A stretch of DNA of 64,000 nt from Isoetes taiwanensis (taxonomy: Eukaryota > Streptophyta > Lycopodiopsida > Isoetales > Isoetaceae), in the NCBI GenBank assembly GCA_021234155.1, contig JAJEKV010000018.1, positions 14,082,925 to 14,146,924 of the forward strand, written 5' to 3'. Within the stretch, counting starts at the first letter, position 1. Each line of letters opens with the position of its first letter. The notes beneath the pieces were generated by a model. It was not told where the DNA came from, searched no databases, and saw only the letters and a program-made list of their open reading frames with translations. A program made the position numbers and the translations under genes. Below are positions 31,079 to 43,200 of the stretch, one piece after another.

Positions 31079-32947
31079 TGTTGACCCCCAACCTGGCTTA
31101 GAGAGTCAAACACAAAAAGCCAACTTGAGTTTTCACTCAAGTTGGGGTTAGAACCTCCAGATCACTTAAGGTGATCAATCTACACAAGAATTTCTCAAAG
31201 AAAAAGCTCAGTTACAGAGTTCTCATACCTTTCCCAATTATGGAATATGGACCTCTTACTCAAATCGATGCAGATCTCATAGGCAGATTGATTTTCAAGG
31301 TCAGATGACTGTGATTTGTTCAGAAAAGTTGTAGGCAAGCAATGGTGAAAATCTTGACCAAGTCTGAGTTCTAATTTGTAAGATATTCGATCTCAAAGTG
31401 GGGTCAAATTTTGGTCAATATCAGTCAAAACTACAAACAGAGCTCAGAGTTTTGTAACTTGAGTTGTAGGTTAAATTTTGAAGAAATTCCAAAACTAAGA
31501 TGCAATATAGATCCCAAAGGTAAGGGGCATGCTGTCAAATCATGATTTGAATCACTAAAACTATTTTTTTGGCACTGTTTTGTGGATATCAGTCTAAACC
31601 TGTATCAGACAGAGTGCAAAAAATGGTAACTTGAGTTTGGAATGGGATTATTTCGAAATCTTTGTGCACCACAGTGCAAATAAGATGGGAGAGAGGAGTG
31701 AGATGGTCATATGCGGGGAAAAAATGAAGGAATCCTTCCTTTGTAGAAATGTTTGTGATGCAAAAATACTAAAGGATCATGACAGTCAACTTTTTGAATA
31801 CTTGGCAGTCAATTTTCATTGATATGAAGGTAATATAAGATAAATAAGAGTCTTAGGAACATAGATCAATCATCAAAATAGCTTAGAAGGTCAATAAATA
31901 GTATCAAATCAAGAATATCGGTCCAATTTTCGGATCGGACGATCGTGGAACACTTTCGGATACTTCATGAGCGTCTTGGATCATGCTTTCGGCATGTATC
32001 AATGTCGAGGTTTGATGCGTGCGGGCCTTCAAAAACTCTGTCATTGTTTTCCCGGTATATAGATTTAGGTTTAATGATTAGGCATCTTAGGGCTTGATCA
32101 TAGGCTTAATGGGATCTTTGATGGCGGGAATCAAGAATAGTAATTTTGTAGCTTAAGATTCTTGATTCCGTGATGATTAAAACCAGGTTTCAGGGTTAAA
32201 GGGTTCTTCAACTGTATTTTTCGAGTTTGCGGCGTCGATTAAGTAGTATTTTTGGAAGTATAAACCAAGAATATCTTGTATTGACCATTTAGAAAAGCTA
32301 GGCCATGGTTTCAAGGGTGCCTTATAAAATAGTTGAATAGTTTGATCATTTGAGGATGGCCTTCCCTAATTTTTTAGAGGTGTAACTTGGAATTCTAGAT
32401 ACCATGCATTGGGAGATATTCATAGGTAACATGAATATTTAAGGCACAATGGTGGGCAAGGCAAATGGTCATAAAATTCGAGAACAAGAAATGGACTAGG
32501 TATTTATAAAGGTGTAGTGGAGATAGGAAAAAGGGATATATGAAGTAAGGAAGGCAAAGGCATTAGAGAAAGGAATTAGGCAAACAAGATTGTGGTTTAG
32601 CAAAAAGATCGCAGGAAATAAGCGCATAAGGGGCTCGACTGGAAAATGGGGGTAAGAATAGCAGATAGAAATGACTATGGAGTGGAATCTAATACCATGG
32701 GGTCTTTGACTTTGTCTTCTGACACAAAAGCATGTTTAATCTTCACAACCGAATAATATAGAGCATCCTTTGAAAACGACTTACGATAGAGCATTTTCCA
32801 TGGGAGTTGACCTTTGAATTGATATTGTTTGCAGCCTTCATACCAATGTTGACTACAAGCTCCTTTTGATTTAATCCTTCCCCACAATAACTTGACCTAC
32901 TTCAACACATGAGCTAACAGTTAGTATGTTGCCCTTTGGGGGCAACA
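31079..32947 (-). repeat. 5' LTR of gypsy-2
   Basis: Direct repeat of 19717-21571. It keeps the full terminal hairpin (TGTTGCCC and GGGCAACA). Between about 31920 and 32900 it differs from the 3' LTR mainly where the 3' LTR has CAG or CTG, suggesting consensus error more than natural divergence. Confidence 0.9.
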
Positions 32948-34126
32948 CCCATGCCATCCTAACCATCCTTCCAAAATATTTCGTCACATATAATCCACAA
33001 AATTAATCTACGCCTTCAAAATGTCACTTCCTCCCTTCACATAAGGGTTGCCCCTCACACCCAATAGGCAACCCAAAAAATCAAATTATTCAAGAAGCTA
33101 AGTTGTGGCACAAAATTGCCCATCTTGGTTCATTAGAAATGGCATTTAAAGACATGTCGAGAGTAAGTGGGCATCTTTGTCACGCCTACTCTTGGATCAT
33201 TGCTTATCAGGGCCAAGTCGCTTGTAAGCCGGAAGAATCGATCGTGTTACCTTGCACCTTGACGTTAAGTTATGTGGAGCTAGCAGCTAGCAGCCAGCAG
33301 CCGGGAGCGCCGTAGCCAACTTGCCCTGCTCTGGCAAGAATCGCCGAACTTTTGCCATTTCCACAGCGTCAAGAAAATGATCAGACTATTGCCCAGATGA
33401 TCCGAGGATGATGTTTACAGGTTTCGAGCTCCGCTCATGTTTTGATGCTTCAAGTTTCGAGCTCAAAATCTAGCGATGCTTCAGCTATGGTGACGGTTTC
33501 AGACTTCAGGCTCTTGCAGGTTTCAGGTTCCCAACGCGTAAATGTTAGACTCTTGCAGATTTGAAGCTATGCGTCCGCTGCGCAAGTAACTTGCCCCAAC
33601 CTGTCATGCTAAGAATGCTCGATTGATTTTTCATTCTTAGACAGAATGATCGCCACATGGCAAAATATCATTGGATGACAACCAGAACGAAGACCAACTT
33701 CCTTCCAACTTTCCTTGACGTAGTGGAAATAGAAAGAAGTCTACATTCTTGCCATCACCTGCCTTGTAGAATCTTGTCGCGCCTGACGCTCCCAAACTCT
33801 ACAAGTGGGGTGCTAGCAAGAATGCCCTCCCCTTCGCATTCCATATAACATCAAAGGACCCTCCGCCCCGACACCGTTAGGCAGAAGGCTGCCCCAGAAA
33901 AATGGTATACACTCAAAAGAGATCACTAAAATGCAAAACATCAATATGCAGGTGGCCTTGTCACCATAGATAAATTTTAGAAAGGGAAACATTTCTAGAA
34001 GACGGAAAGAATTTGATGTTTAATTGAATGTAAATGGGACAACCTTGTGGATAGTTAATTTGTTCGAAGGAATTTCAATGTTTTACAGAAAGAATTTAAT
34101 ATATTTTCACGTAAGAGAGCGACCAA
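32948..34126. other. Unassigned DNA between gypsy-2 and the DUF3537 gene
   Basis: No conserved ORF or RNA gene was recognised. The right end (about 33900-34126) is the likely 3' untranslated region of the DUF3537 gene, being AT-rich and directly after its stop. A 20-bp unit (TCACGTAAGAGAGCGACCAA) is tandemly duplicated at 34107-34126 and 34127-34146, and the second copy overlaps the stop codon. Confidence 0.4.
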
Positions 34127-34257
34127 TCACGTAAGAGAGCGACCAAGGATAAACCATGTTGTGGTGAGAAGACCACCGATACTTGTATGCACAAAGAAGC
34201 GGTCAAGGATAAAACCATATACAGATATACCAACCGTAATGTTCGACAGGTACGTCA
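34127..34257 (-). CDS. DUF3537 last exon (C-terminus)
   Basis: Acceptor TTTGCAG, then TG completing the Val codon begun at 48911. Encodes TYLSNITVGISVYGFILDR, FFVHTSIGG, TTWFILGRSLT and TGA (34127-34129). It matches the family end GITVYGF-LDR-LHT-FGIEL-WLL. It forms the seventh membrane helix. Confidence 0.85.
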
Positions 34258-37200
34258 CTGCAAAGTTCAATGCCGTACAAGAATTAGCTAATATGAATAA
34301 CGGGACTCCTCATGAGAACAGTATAGACAAGTAAATTGCAATCACATTCATAATGTCATGTAATAGGAATTGCTTACAAAGTGGCACATAAGAGTTTTTG
34401 TTGAATTGATCACCAAACAACACAGAATCTGTTAGATCTAGTAGAATGAACATATTTGAATTACCCTATGATACATGTTGTCTAACCTCTCAATTTGTGG
34501 TAATCTTTGTATGGATTTGGGTAAATATTCATCCTTATCTGATGGCAATCATCAAATGGTTCCATGTAAACTTTCAAGGTTGTCATCCTCTTTCTTTCGC
34601 TAATGTTTTTTGAATACAGGGGCTAAAGCTCTGCTGTTGTGTACAAGCTCTGTATTAGATAGATCAATCTAGAACGAAGATCTCTTAGAAGAATGTTCAA
34701 GCAAATTATGTCAATAAAGGGCAGTTCTGTATATATGCAATCCGGGCTATCTACTTGCTGGTGGAGCTCTCTTTACTATCAAGTCTCCTTACTATCGATA
34801 TATGCCTGCCTGTGTACCACTGTAAACATACCAAAACTTCAAAACTTGTATATGATATATGCAAAAGAGAAGGCATGGATCTCTGCCGTCGAGTCATCAA
34901 TAATCACATTTGCCATAACTTGTTCCATTGTTATACTCCGCGCTAACAGCTGAATATACCTCTTCACCATCTCTACTGCTCTTATGTAATGTAATGTAAT
35001 GTTAGACTTCCTTTTTCTTTTCAAGCAGCTTTTGCTCTCCTCTCTGGTTGGATTTTGCATTTGGTCCCCTTCCTAGCTCGTGGTACTATCATGCCGTCAA
35101 ACCTATTCCTACACAATTGTAGTCTACCCTTGCTCTTTTTCAATCTCAAGAACAGCTTACTCATGTGAGACGGTTCTAGAATTGATTCAGAAATTCAGAA
35201 ATCAGAGAAGAGAAAGCAAAAAAGGAAACTTCTTGTCAAAGGAACACTTCAGAACTGTAAGATACTTCAATTGGCTCAAAAGCAGACTTCCACCTGGTTT
35301 ACATGCTCATATGGAAGTCCACTCCCATTTTATTTACAGTTCGCAAAGTCGATGGCCATGAACCGGATTTTACAGGTTATAAGGCCATTTCCAAGTATAC
35401 ACATGATCAATGCATCCTGATAACTTACACTATTTGAATGCTACGAAGTTCTCCATGTGAATTAGGGAGTGAAATTTCCATATACAGGAATGTCCATTTA
35501 CTGGACATTCTTGGGGTGGCAACCATTTAGTCGTCCGTTCTGTGCCACACATCATAAATTCGTGGTTGAGGACAAGAATGTTAGCAAAAAACCAGAGTGT
35601 AAGTAAAAAAACCAGATTGTAAGTAAATGGAGATTCCTGGGATTGAAACATCACCATGTGGTGACATATCACTGGACAATAGCACAGAACGGAGACTAAC
35701 GGGTTCTTAAGTACGAGTGAAGTTTTGGGCTACTTAGGGGTTAGTAAACCGTCTTCTATAGGACAGTTACTGAAACTGGATAAAGCAAACTTCCACATCC
35801 AAATGCTTTTGAGGCAAAGCATTGTACACCTCGATATTGTCAGAACGGAGTGTAGCTGGTTGGACACGGATACTTAACTCCTCCAGGGAGTGTATCTTTT
35901 AGAGAACGAGAGCTATACGGAAAATAAGGTGGCGCTAACAATCAATGTCTGTATTAGCAAGACAAAAGTTAAAAAGTTATGACAAAAAGATGCACACGTC
36001 CCTAAATAGGATGTGCTGACGTGGCATGTGCTGTCATCATGTTAGGGTTACAATAGTTAGGGTTACAGTAGTGTTTCCTAATTCTAACACCCTTTCTGAA
36101 ACGCTACTGTAACTAAAATAGAGTAGGAAAAGAATCAAACAGGAACTTATAACTTCTGAATGCCCAATAAAATCTTCATTTGGTTAAGGCCTGAGCCTGT
36201 AAGTGGTTTCGTCATGCCATCAGCTAGTTGACTGGAAGTTGCACAATATTCCACATCCAATGTAGACTGTTGCATTTGTTCCCTGACAAAACAGAGCTCA
36301 GTATGATGCTTAGTTGGATGATGGTACTGTTCATTCTTGAGCAGATCTATGGCACCAGAGTTATCCACTAACAATTTAGCCTTTGGAATTGGAACTTGTA
36401 ATTCTTGAAAGAGTTGTAACAGCCACATCATCTCTTGAGCTCCTGTAACCAATGCTTTGATTTCTGCTTCGGTAGTACTTAGGCTGACCGGAGTCTGCTT
36501 TTTAGATCCCCAAGTGATTGGGCTTGCTCCAAGCATAGAAATATAACCTTCTGTAATCAAAATCAGTGCCAGCATGATCAACATCTGTATATAATAGGAG
36601 ATCCATATTGGTCTGATTTCTATAAACAATGCCTTCAGTCATGGTAGCTTTAAGATAAGGAAGAAATAGTTTGGCATGCGCCACAATGGTTTGTTGGGGA
36701 ACTGCACATAAACCTGCTGACTTGACTAACAACAAAGGTAATGTCGGGCCTAGTATGTTGAGATAAATCAGTGATCCCACAAGCTGGCGGAATAGTGTAA
36801 CATCATAGGAAGCTTCCATCGAATTCAATGTGAGTTTGTTGCCCTGCTCATATGGACTGGGAGCATCTTTACTATCCTCCATATGGAATCTAATCAATAG
36901 ATCCTTGATATATTTGGTTTGAGTAAGCTGGAGATATGTAGAGTGCTGCCACACTTCGATTCCCAAACAAAAATGTAACAGACCCCAAATCCGTGAGTTC
37001 AAAAGGAGTTCCCAAAGTCAGCTTTGAAGGCTTTATCAAGTCACTAGCATACAAGCATGTGATGACATCATCTACATACAAAGGTAAAATGCATATCTTA
37101 CCATGAAGATACTTATAATAGACTACAGGATCTTTGTGGGATCTCCTGAAAGCCTGCAGCTAAGAAATGCATTAATTTTGTGATTCCAGCACCGTGGAGC

Positions 37201-40200
37201 TTACTTTAAACCATATAAACTGCGTTTGAGCTTGCAGACAAAATGTTAGGTGCCCTGGTTTGACAAAACCAGGAGGTTGTCCATATAAATTGTTTCCTTT
37301 GATCGCATTAAAGAATGCACTTTTGAAATCCATTTGCCATATTGACCGTACCCTTAGAGGCTGCAGAGCTAAGACTGCGAATAATGTCCATCCAGCAGCT
37401 GGAGCAAAGACATCATGCCTTAGAGGCTGCAAGAGCTGAGACTGCTGCAGATAGTGTCCATCCTGGCAACTGGAGCAAGACATCAGTATAATCATTTCAA
37501 ATTTCTGATTATAACCCTTTGCTACTAGGCGAGCCTTATGCTTGTGGCAATAGATCCATCTGAGTTAAACTACGTATGGAAACCATTTGCTGCCAATGAC
37601 AGTATGTTGAGGATGGACGGGGGACCAAATCCCATGTGTGCTGTTTTGGTGAGCATTGAAATTTCGTTTTCATAGCATCAAACCACTCTGTGTTGGATGC
37701 CTGTTTATAGGTACAAGGATGTGATGTTCTTGATATTTTGCCATCAATGCAAAATTGCACGTGGCAGTTGTTGGTGCCAAACCAGCCAATCTCCTAGATC
37801 TTAGGTGGAGTCAATACAGTGGCTGAATGCTTGAGGAGCAGGTGCAAAAGGCGAGGAAGCAAAGATGTGTGATCTGCATCCAAGAATTGATGGGGGACTC
37901 ACTCTCCTTAAGGAGGAAAAGAAACTCCTTTGCCCACCAAAGATTCCATGATGATGATCATCCAAATTGGAATCAACAATGTAGGTGAAGATACCTCATC
38001 TTGAGTCAGAAACGAATTATCAAATTATGATTTTCTAAATTAGGCTGTATTTCATGAGAATGGCAGGGCAGCAGGGGAGTGGTTCCAGGCATCGTGAACA
38101 CATACTCGAGATGATGCAACAGTTCAGGTGAAGGAAGAGCTATCAGACTTATCTTCCGTAATTTGCACACTTCAAAACAAAAGCTGCCCCTGTTTTGGGG
38201 TCAAAAATCGCCAACCTTTGTGATTGAGGCAATACCCAAAAATATGCATTTAATAGCCTATCCGACAATTTTCAGCCTTTTAAGTTTCTCCATGGGTATG
38301 GCAGCATAAAGCAAGACAACCAAAATCTGGAATGATCATAAAATGCTTCAAACAGTGTCATGTTTGGTGGTGCTTTGGTGGCGCCCTGTTCACTATATAG
38401 ATAACCCGCGTACAAGTACTTCTCCCCATTCAGATTCAAGTGCTTATATATGTGAGCATAGACCTAACCAGATTCTATAGGGACCTAATAGCTTCCTCTC
38501 GACTCCTTTTGTGAATGAGCAAAGGGCATGAGGTCAGGGTGCCTATGAATACCATCGAAGCAGCCAAAGTTAGTAAATTCACCATTCACATAAACTTTCG
38601 GTCACCATTATCTGTTCTGGAGTTCTTTAATAGGATTGCCCATATGCTGCTGAATGAAACTAGAAGTCCTTAAAACAAGGAAGTACCTCATTTTTAGTTT
38701 TCAAAAGAAAAACCCATGTGAAGCAGTCATCGATAATAAAAGAAATATGCTGCTCCTCCATATGACAGCAGGACATGTAACAAAGATCAATTATTTCCAA
38801 AGGTTTTGAGCTCGATCATGTACTGCGATCCTCTGGATATGGGCAGTTAGCAGCAGGGTGACAAGCTTCATTCACAATACATTTGGATGCTAATTTAGGC
38901 ATTCCTTCAACCATGTTCAAGCGTGTCAACTCTCGAATGGCTTGACCACCTATATGAGCAAATCGAGCATGCCATAATTTTGCTGCAGTCATATCAGTGG
39001 CTATAAAAGTGGTGGCATATGATAATGGTTGAGCATTTAAAGTGTATAAGCCCGCCTTATTAAGATGACCAGTCAACAGAATACCAAGTTGAGTAGGAGA
39101 TAAAAAATCAAAAGGATTTTTCATGGAATGTAAACTTTCTTATTTCCAAATATGATAGTCATGCCTTGAAGATCAAATTGAGAAACAGATAGGAGATAGG
39201 AGATTTGTGAGAAGAGTATGCAGATACGTCACATCAGGAATTTCAATGACAATGCCATCCATGGATTGTAGACGAATTTCTCCTTAGCTTTGAGCTGCCA
39301 TTTCCAACAGTAACTTGGATTGGGAAGGGGGTAGACACCTAGTAGCCATTATTTAGATGATGCTCCTAGTTTAGACCCCTTAGTTCCTATTAGTTGCGGC
39401 CTGTGCATAGGAGCCCACCGGGCTACAGGGGTTAGGGAGTGACTAAGCACCACATAATGGGGTTAATGACAAAGTGGGGAAGGTCACGGTGGTAGCTCTT
39501 GAGGGACCAATAGAGAACTAGACTATAGTCGGTCGCCGGAGGGCCGGATATGGGTCCGACACTTCCTGGGTCAAGAGCGCCTCATCTCCTATAAGATGCT
39601 TAGATGCCCCTGAATCTAGCATAAGAAGTGAGGAAGATGTGCTACTCAAACAATATTAACATTGGAAACTCCAAAACATGATGGAAGATTGGCGCAGTAC
39701 CAAAAGCTGGCAGTCATGATCGTCACGAGCAAAAGATACTCATTAGCAAAAGAAGCTGAGATCCTCATCAACAAAAATTGGAGTTTGAGGTAACTTCAGC
39801 ATCATAGGTAAGAACAAATCTTGTAAATTACCACTAATTGCCATGCCAAGATATTCTGTGTGAAAGCAGGAGGTGGAAGCAAGACACGTGATCGGAAAAT
39901 ACATCTTTCTTCATGTTGGTGTGGAAGGCGAGGAGGTACCCGGTTTTTAACTTAGTAGACTCCAACCCTTTGCTTGAATTGATGACATTATTCGAGTGCC
40001 CTTATACGGCCACAAGCAAAACATTTAACAGCAAGGATACATCTTTAGGAGGCTTCTTTGATCCTTTATATTTTCCGCTTGCTTGGCCTTTATGGAAAAT
40101 GCAGCTGACCACATTGAGTTGAGCTAAGTGAGATTTGGCCTTGCTGCACTTTGTTGAGTCTTCAATTCTTCTTAGTTGAATAAGCAGATTTTGGACTTCA

Positions 40201-43200
40201 TGAAAGGTAAGCGCCGCCACGAGGAACATGTTTTTGATTGAACCAATAATATCTTTGGTGTCCCCCTTGCTCTAAAGATCAAGATTATCAAATCGTGTTC
40301 GGTGATATTACCTCCTGCTCAATAAAGCTCTTTGCTTTAATGTTTTGAGTTTAGACAAATAGGCTTGCACATTTTCACATGCTCGCTTTGCTCCATTTCT
40401 TGTTTAATCAAAAGTACGTTTGGCAAGGCCGATGGCGCACATGATGATTTAAGATACTCCTATGCTTCCATAAATGTTTTACATTCTTTGGTGCAATGCG
40501 ATCTCGAGAATCAACGGGGGACTTGGAGTGATCAATGGCTTCTTCATCTTCATCGGCAACCACGGATCCCACCAACAGAACCTTCTTCAATTTGAAGACC
40601 AAGAAATTCACACCATAGTATAGTTTGGAACCATCTATCTTTGGATTTTATGTAATCTTCCAAGGATCAGGTCCTCTCATGACTTTGCTGCAAATGAGAA
40701 TACTCAATATAATTTGTAATATAAGAAAATTGTATTGAGATCAAGCAAGAACCATGATCAAGCAGAACCATACAAGCTGGCATAATTCCTGAGCTGATCG
40801 AGGAGGCTAAAAAATTGTTGCCCAGCCTCAATATCAATACAGATTTAAGAGGAAAGAGCGAGGATCGGATGTTAGCAGTTTTGAGCAATCTTGCAAAATA
40901 TCTTTGTCACAAATTCTTGCTCAAACTTCGCCGTCTCAGCAGACTCGCGGATCCTACCCAGGATTGGGATCAAGGGAGCTGAAGACCATTTAGCCTTAGT
41001 TCCTAGAGCCGTTTGCCAGGATACATGATATCACGCAAGTAATTCCTCCTGCTTGCTTAGGCATGCTATTTTCATATAGTGTGGCTCACGATACCATTTA
41101 GAGAGCGAGAGCTATCACGAAAAATAGTGGCGCTAACAATCAATATGCATTATTAGCAAGACAAAGTTATGACAAAAGATGCACCGTCCTAAATAGGATG
41201 TGGTGACGCCGCGTAATAACACAACGTCGTATTGCAGGGTTCTGATGATTACCAGAGTTACAATAGGTTTTCCTACTTCTAACAGTATCAACCAAGGCAG
41301 CTGTACAGTGACTCCAATTACAATATCCTCTTGTCCCAAGCAATTGATGACTTCCAAATAAGCAAACATACTCAGCAATTACAACAATTATTTTTCTGCT
41401 GTCATTCTTCCCCGAAAAGATTGTTCTGTTGCCTTCTAGTGACTAAGCTTGTAAGTTTTACTCCTTTCTAGTGACCGAGTTTGGGGTTTCTCATTTACCT
41501 GGACAGCGTACCACACACTAATTCTGGCTAGTAGCCCTGGCGAGGCTGAGGCAGCCTTATGCTGCAGTTCATAGGAGGGCTCATCTATCTTTCCATTACG
41601 GGTTTAGATTCTGACATGACTCATCAAATACAGCACATGTTTGCAGTTTTCCATATAAAATTTTGCTATCAGTTTTCAAGCATATTTTCTGCTGAGTAAA
41701 AATGAATACCCTCAGCTTTGCTGCCATACCTCCTCTCCCAAGCAATATGCATCAAGACTCTGATTTCAGAACTCTAGTTCTGGGACTAATCACTGGCATC
41801 TACTTTACGGATCATATCGTTGTTATGAATATGATAGCTCGGGGGAGTGGTCTTGGATGTTAGTCTTGGTGGACTAGCATGAGTGTCTAAGTTTGGCAAA
41901 TTATTGGCAAGGAAAGGCAATGAAGGCAACCTATGGTCTATATTTATGAAGCTAAAAAGGCATAGCTAAATAAAAAAGGGCTAAAGTCGTAGCAGAGACC
42001 TATAAATAGACCACGAACTTGATTTACACATATCTCGGCAACGAGCTCGATGGGCGATTCTTATGGAACAGCTCAGTCTAGTTCAGTGGGGTGGCAGTTT
42101 CCGTGAGTCATCAGAATAAGAGGATATGGCTGGAAGAGTGATAGGGGGGTCAAAGAAGACTGCTCTACACATTCGCTCTTGAATGCGATTCTAAAGCCAT
42201 TACTTTTCCTGAAACCTGTTGTTCTTATTCAATAACTTTATTACTGTCCTAGAGCCTAACTCTTGGTGTTTTATATTGAGGACGCTGCTAGCTCGAGGAG
42301 GCCTACGATGGGCGATTGTCGGGGCCTTGCCATAATTACGCCAATTCTTAGGGCCAAAGCCGGTTGGGTGGTGAACTATCATACATTGGTTATTGCATCT
42401 TGAGGCTAGCTACGGTTTTGGTGAACTAAAGCTTGGCCAATCCCGAGTTATCCACTTTAACTCATATTGTAGCAAGGCTTTGTTTCAAATAGAGATCTTG
42501 TCATTGCTAGTTTGATTGTGGATTATATAGCAATTGGATGGATTCTGATTGGGAGACCATGAATTGATTAAGCTTTAAATAGGGTTTCGGGATATAAAGG
42601 TATGGTTCATTGGTTGATCCATAACGATTGGTATCTGTCGAGCTAGTTATTCTAAAGTTTGCAAAGACTTCAGTTGGTACTAGAGATTTGCAAGCGAGGA
42701 ATAGAGAACCTAATACGGCTGTTCGATGTTTGTAAAGTCATCTAGTTGGTGCTAGTGATTTGCAAGCGGAATAAATTCCTCTCTTGAGAGTCTAAATGAT
42801 CTTCTTTCTATGGTTAAAATTTTAACTTCTTGGATCATTCTTTCCAATCCAATTCTACCTAGAGTAATCAATCTTTTGGATATCGATGCGACAAAATTAT
42901 TTGTTCGAAATATATAGGTGGGTGATTGGTACGGCGTGATTGGTGGCGTCCTGGAATAAGCGAGAGAATTGAGCTAATCTTTCTTATCAATCCATTTCGT
43001 TTGCCAAAATGGATCTCCCGCAATCAAGTAACCAAAGCGACAATCCATCTCCTTGGCTGGGATCTCAGATTCGAAACTTTTCACGCATCTGACGTATCTA
43101 TGGTGGGCGGATCAATCTTTGCTCCGGAGCTCTCTGCTCCTTGACATATCTTGAACTATTCAAACTAAGCAGATTCTAAACAACAATATAAAGTCGCAGC

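Larger units (their letters stand above)
19717..32947 (-). mobile_element. Gypsy-2: second copy of the gypsy-1 family, interrupted by the SBE-carrying element; no matching TSD
   Basis: LTRs lie at 31079-32947 (5') and 19717-21571 (3'). The ends (TGTTGCC and GGTCAACA), the tRNA-Gln primer site and the domain order are those of gypsy-1. Flanking bases differ (ATTAG before 19717, CCCAT after 32947), so the usual 5-bp duplication is absent. Many frame breaks occur, but RT keeps YLDD. The integrase is split by the insertion at 22958-26135. Confidence 0.9.
35897..41284 (-). mobile_element. Copia-3: degraded copia element with short LTRs, TSD GTATC
   Basis: Short LTRs (35897-36089 and 41097-41284) start TGTTAGAA on the minus strand and end CTCTAAA. 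TSD GTATC lies at 35892-35896 and 41285-41289. Primer site TGGTATCGTGAGCC is next to the upper LTR. Gag, protease, GAG-pre-integrase, integrase, RT and RNase H remnants follow in copia order. It is nested in the RNase H of an older copia inside the last intron of the DUF3537 gene. Confidence 0.85.

Noticed and set aside
39305-39580. SINE or tRNA-derived insertion in copia-3
   Set aside because: A GC-rich block with weak box-like motifs, but no clear A/B box pair, poly-A tail or TSD could be shown.
42926-43144. Small ORF in array internal region 1
   Set aside because: Its length and frame are not conserved in internal regions 2 and 3; probably non-coding.
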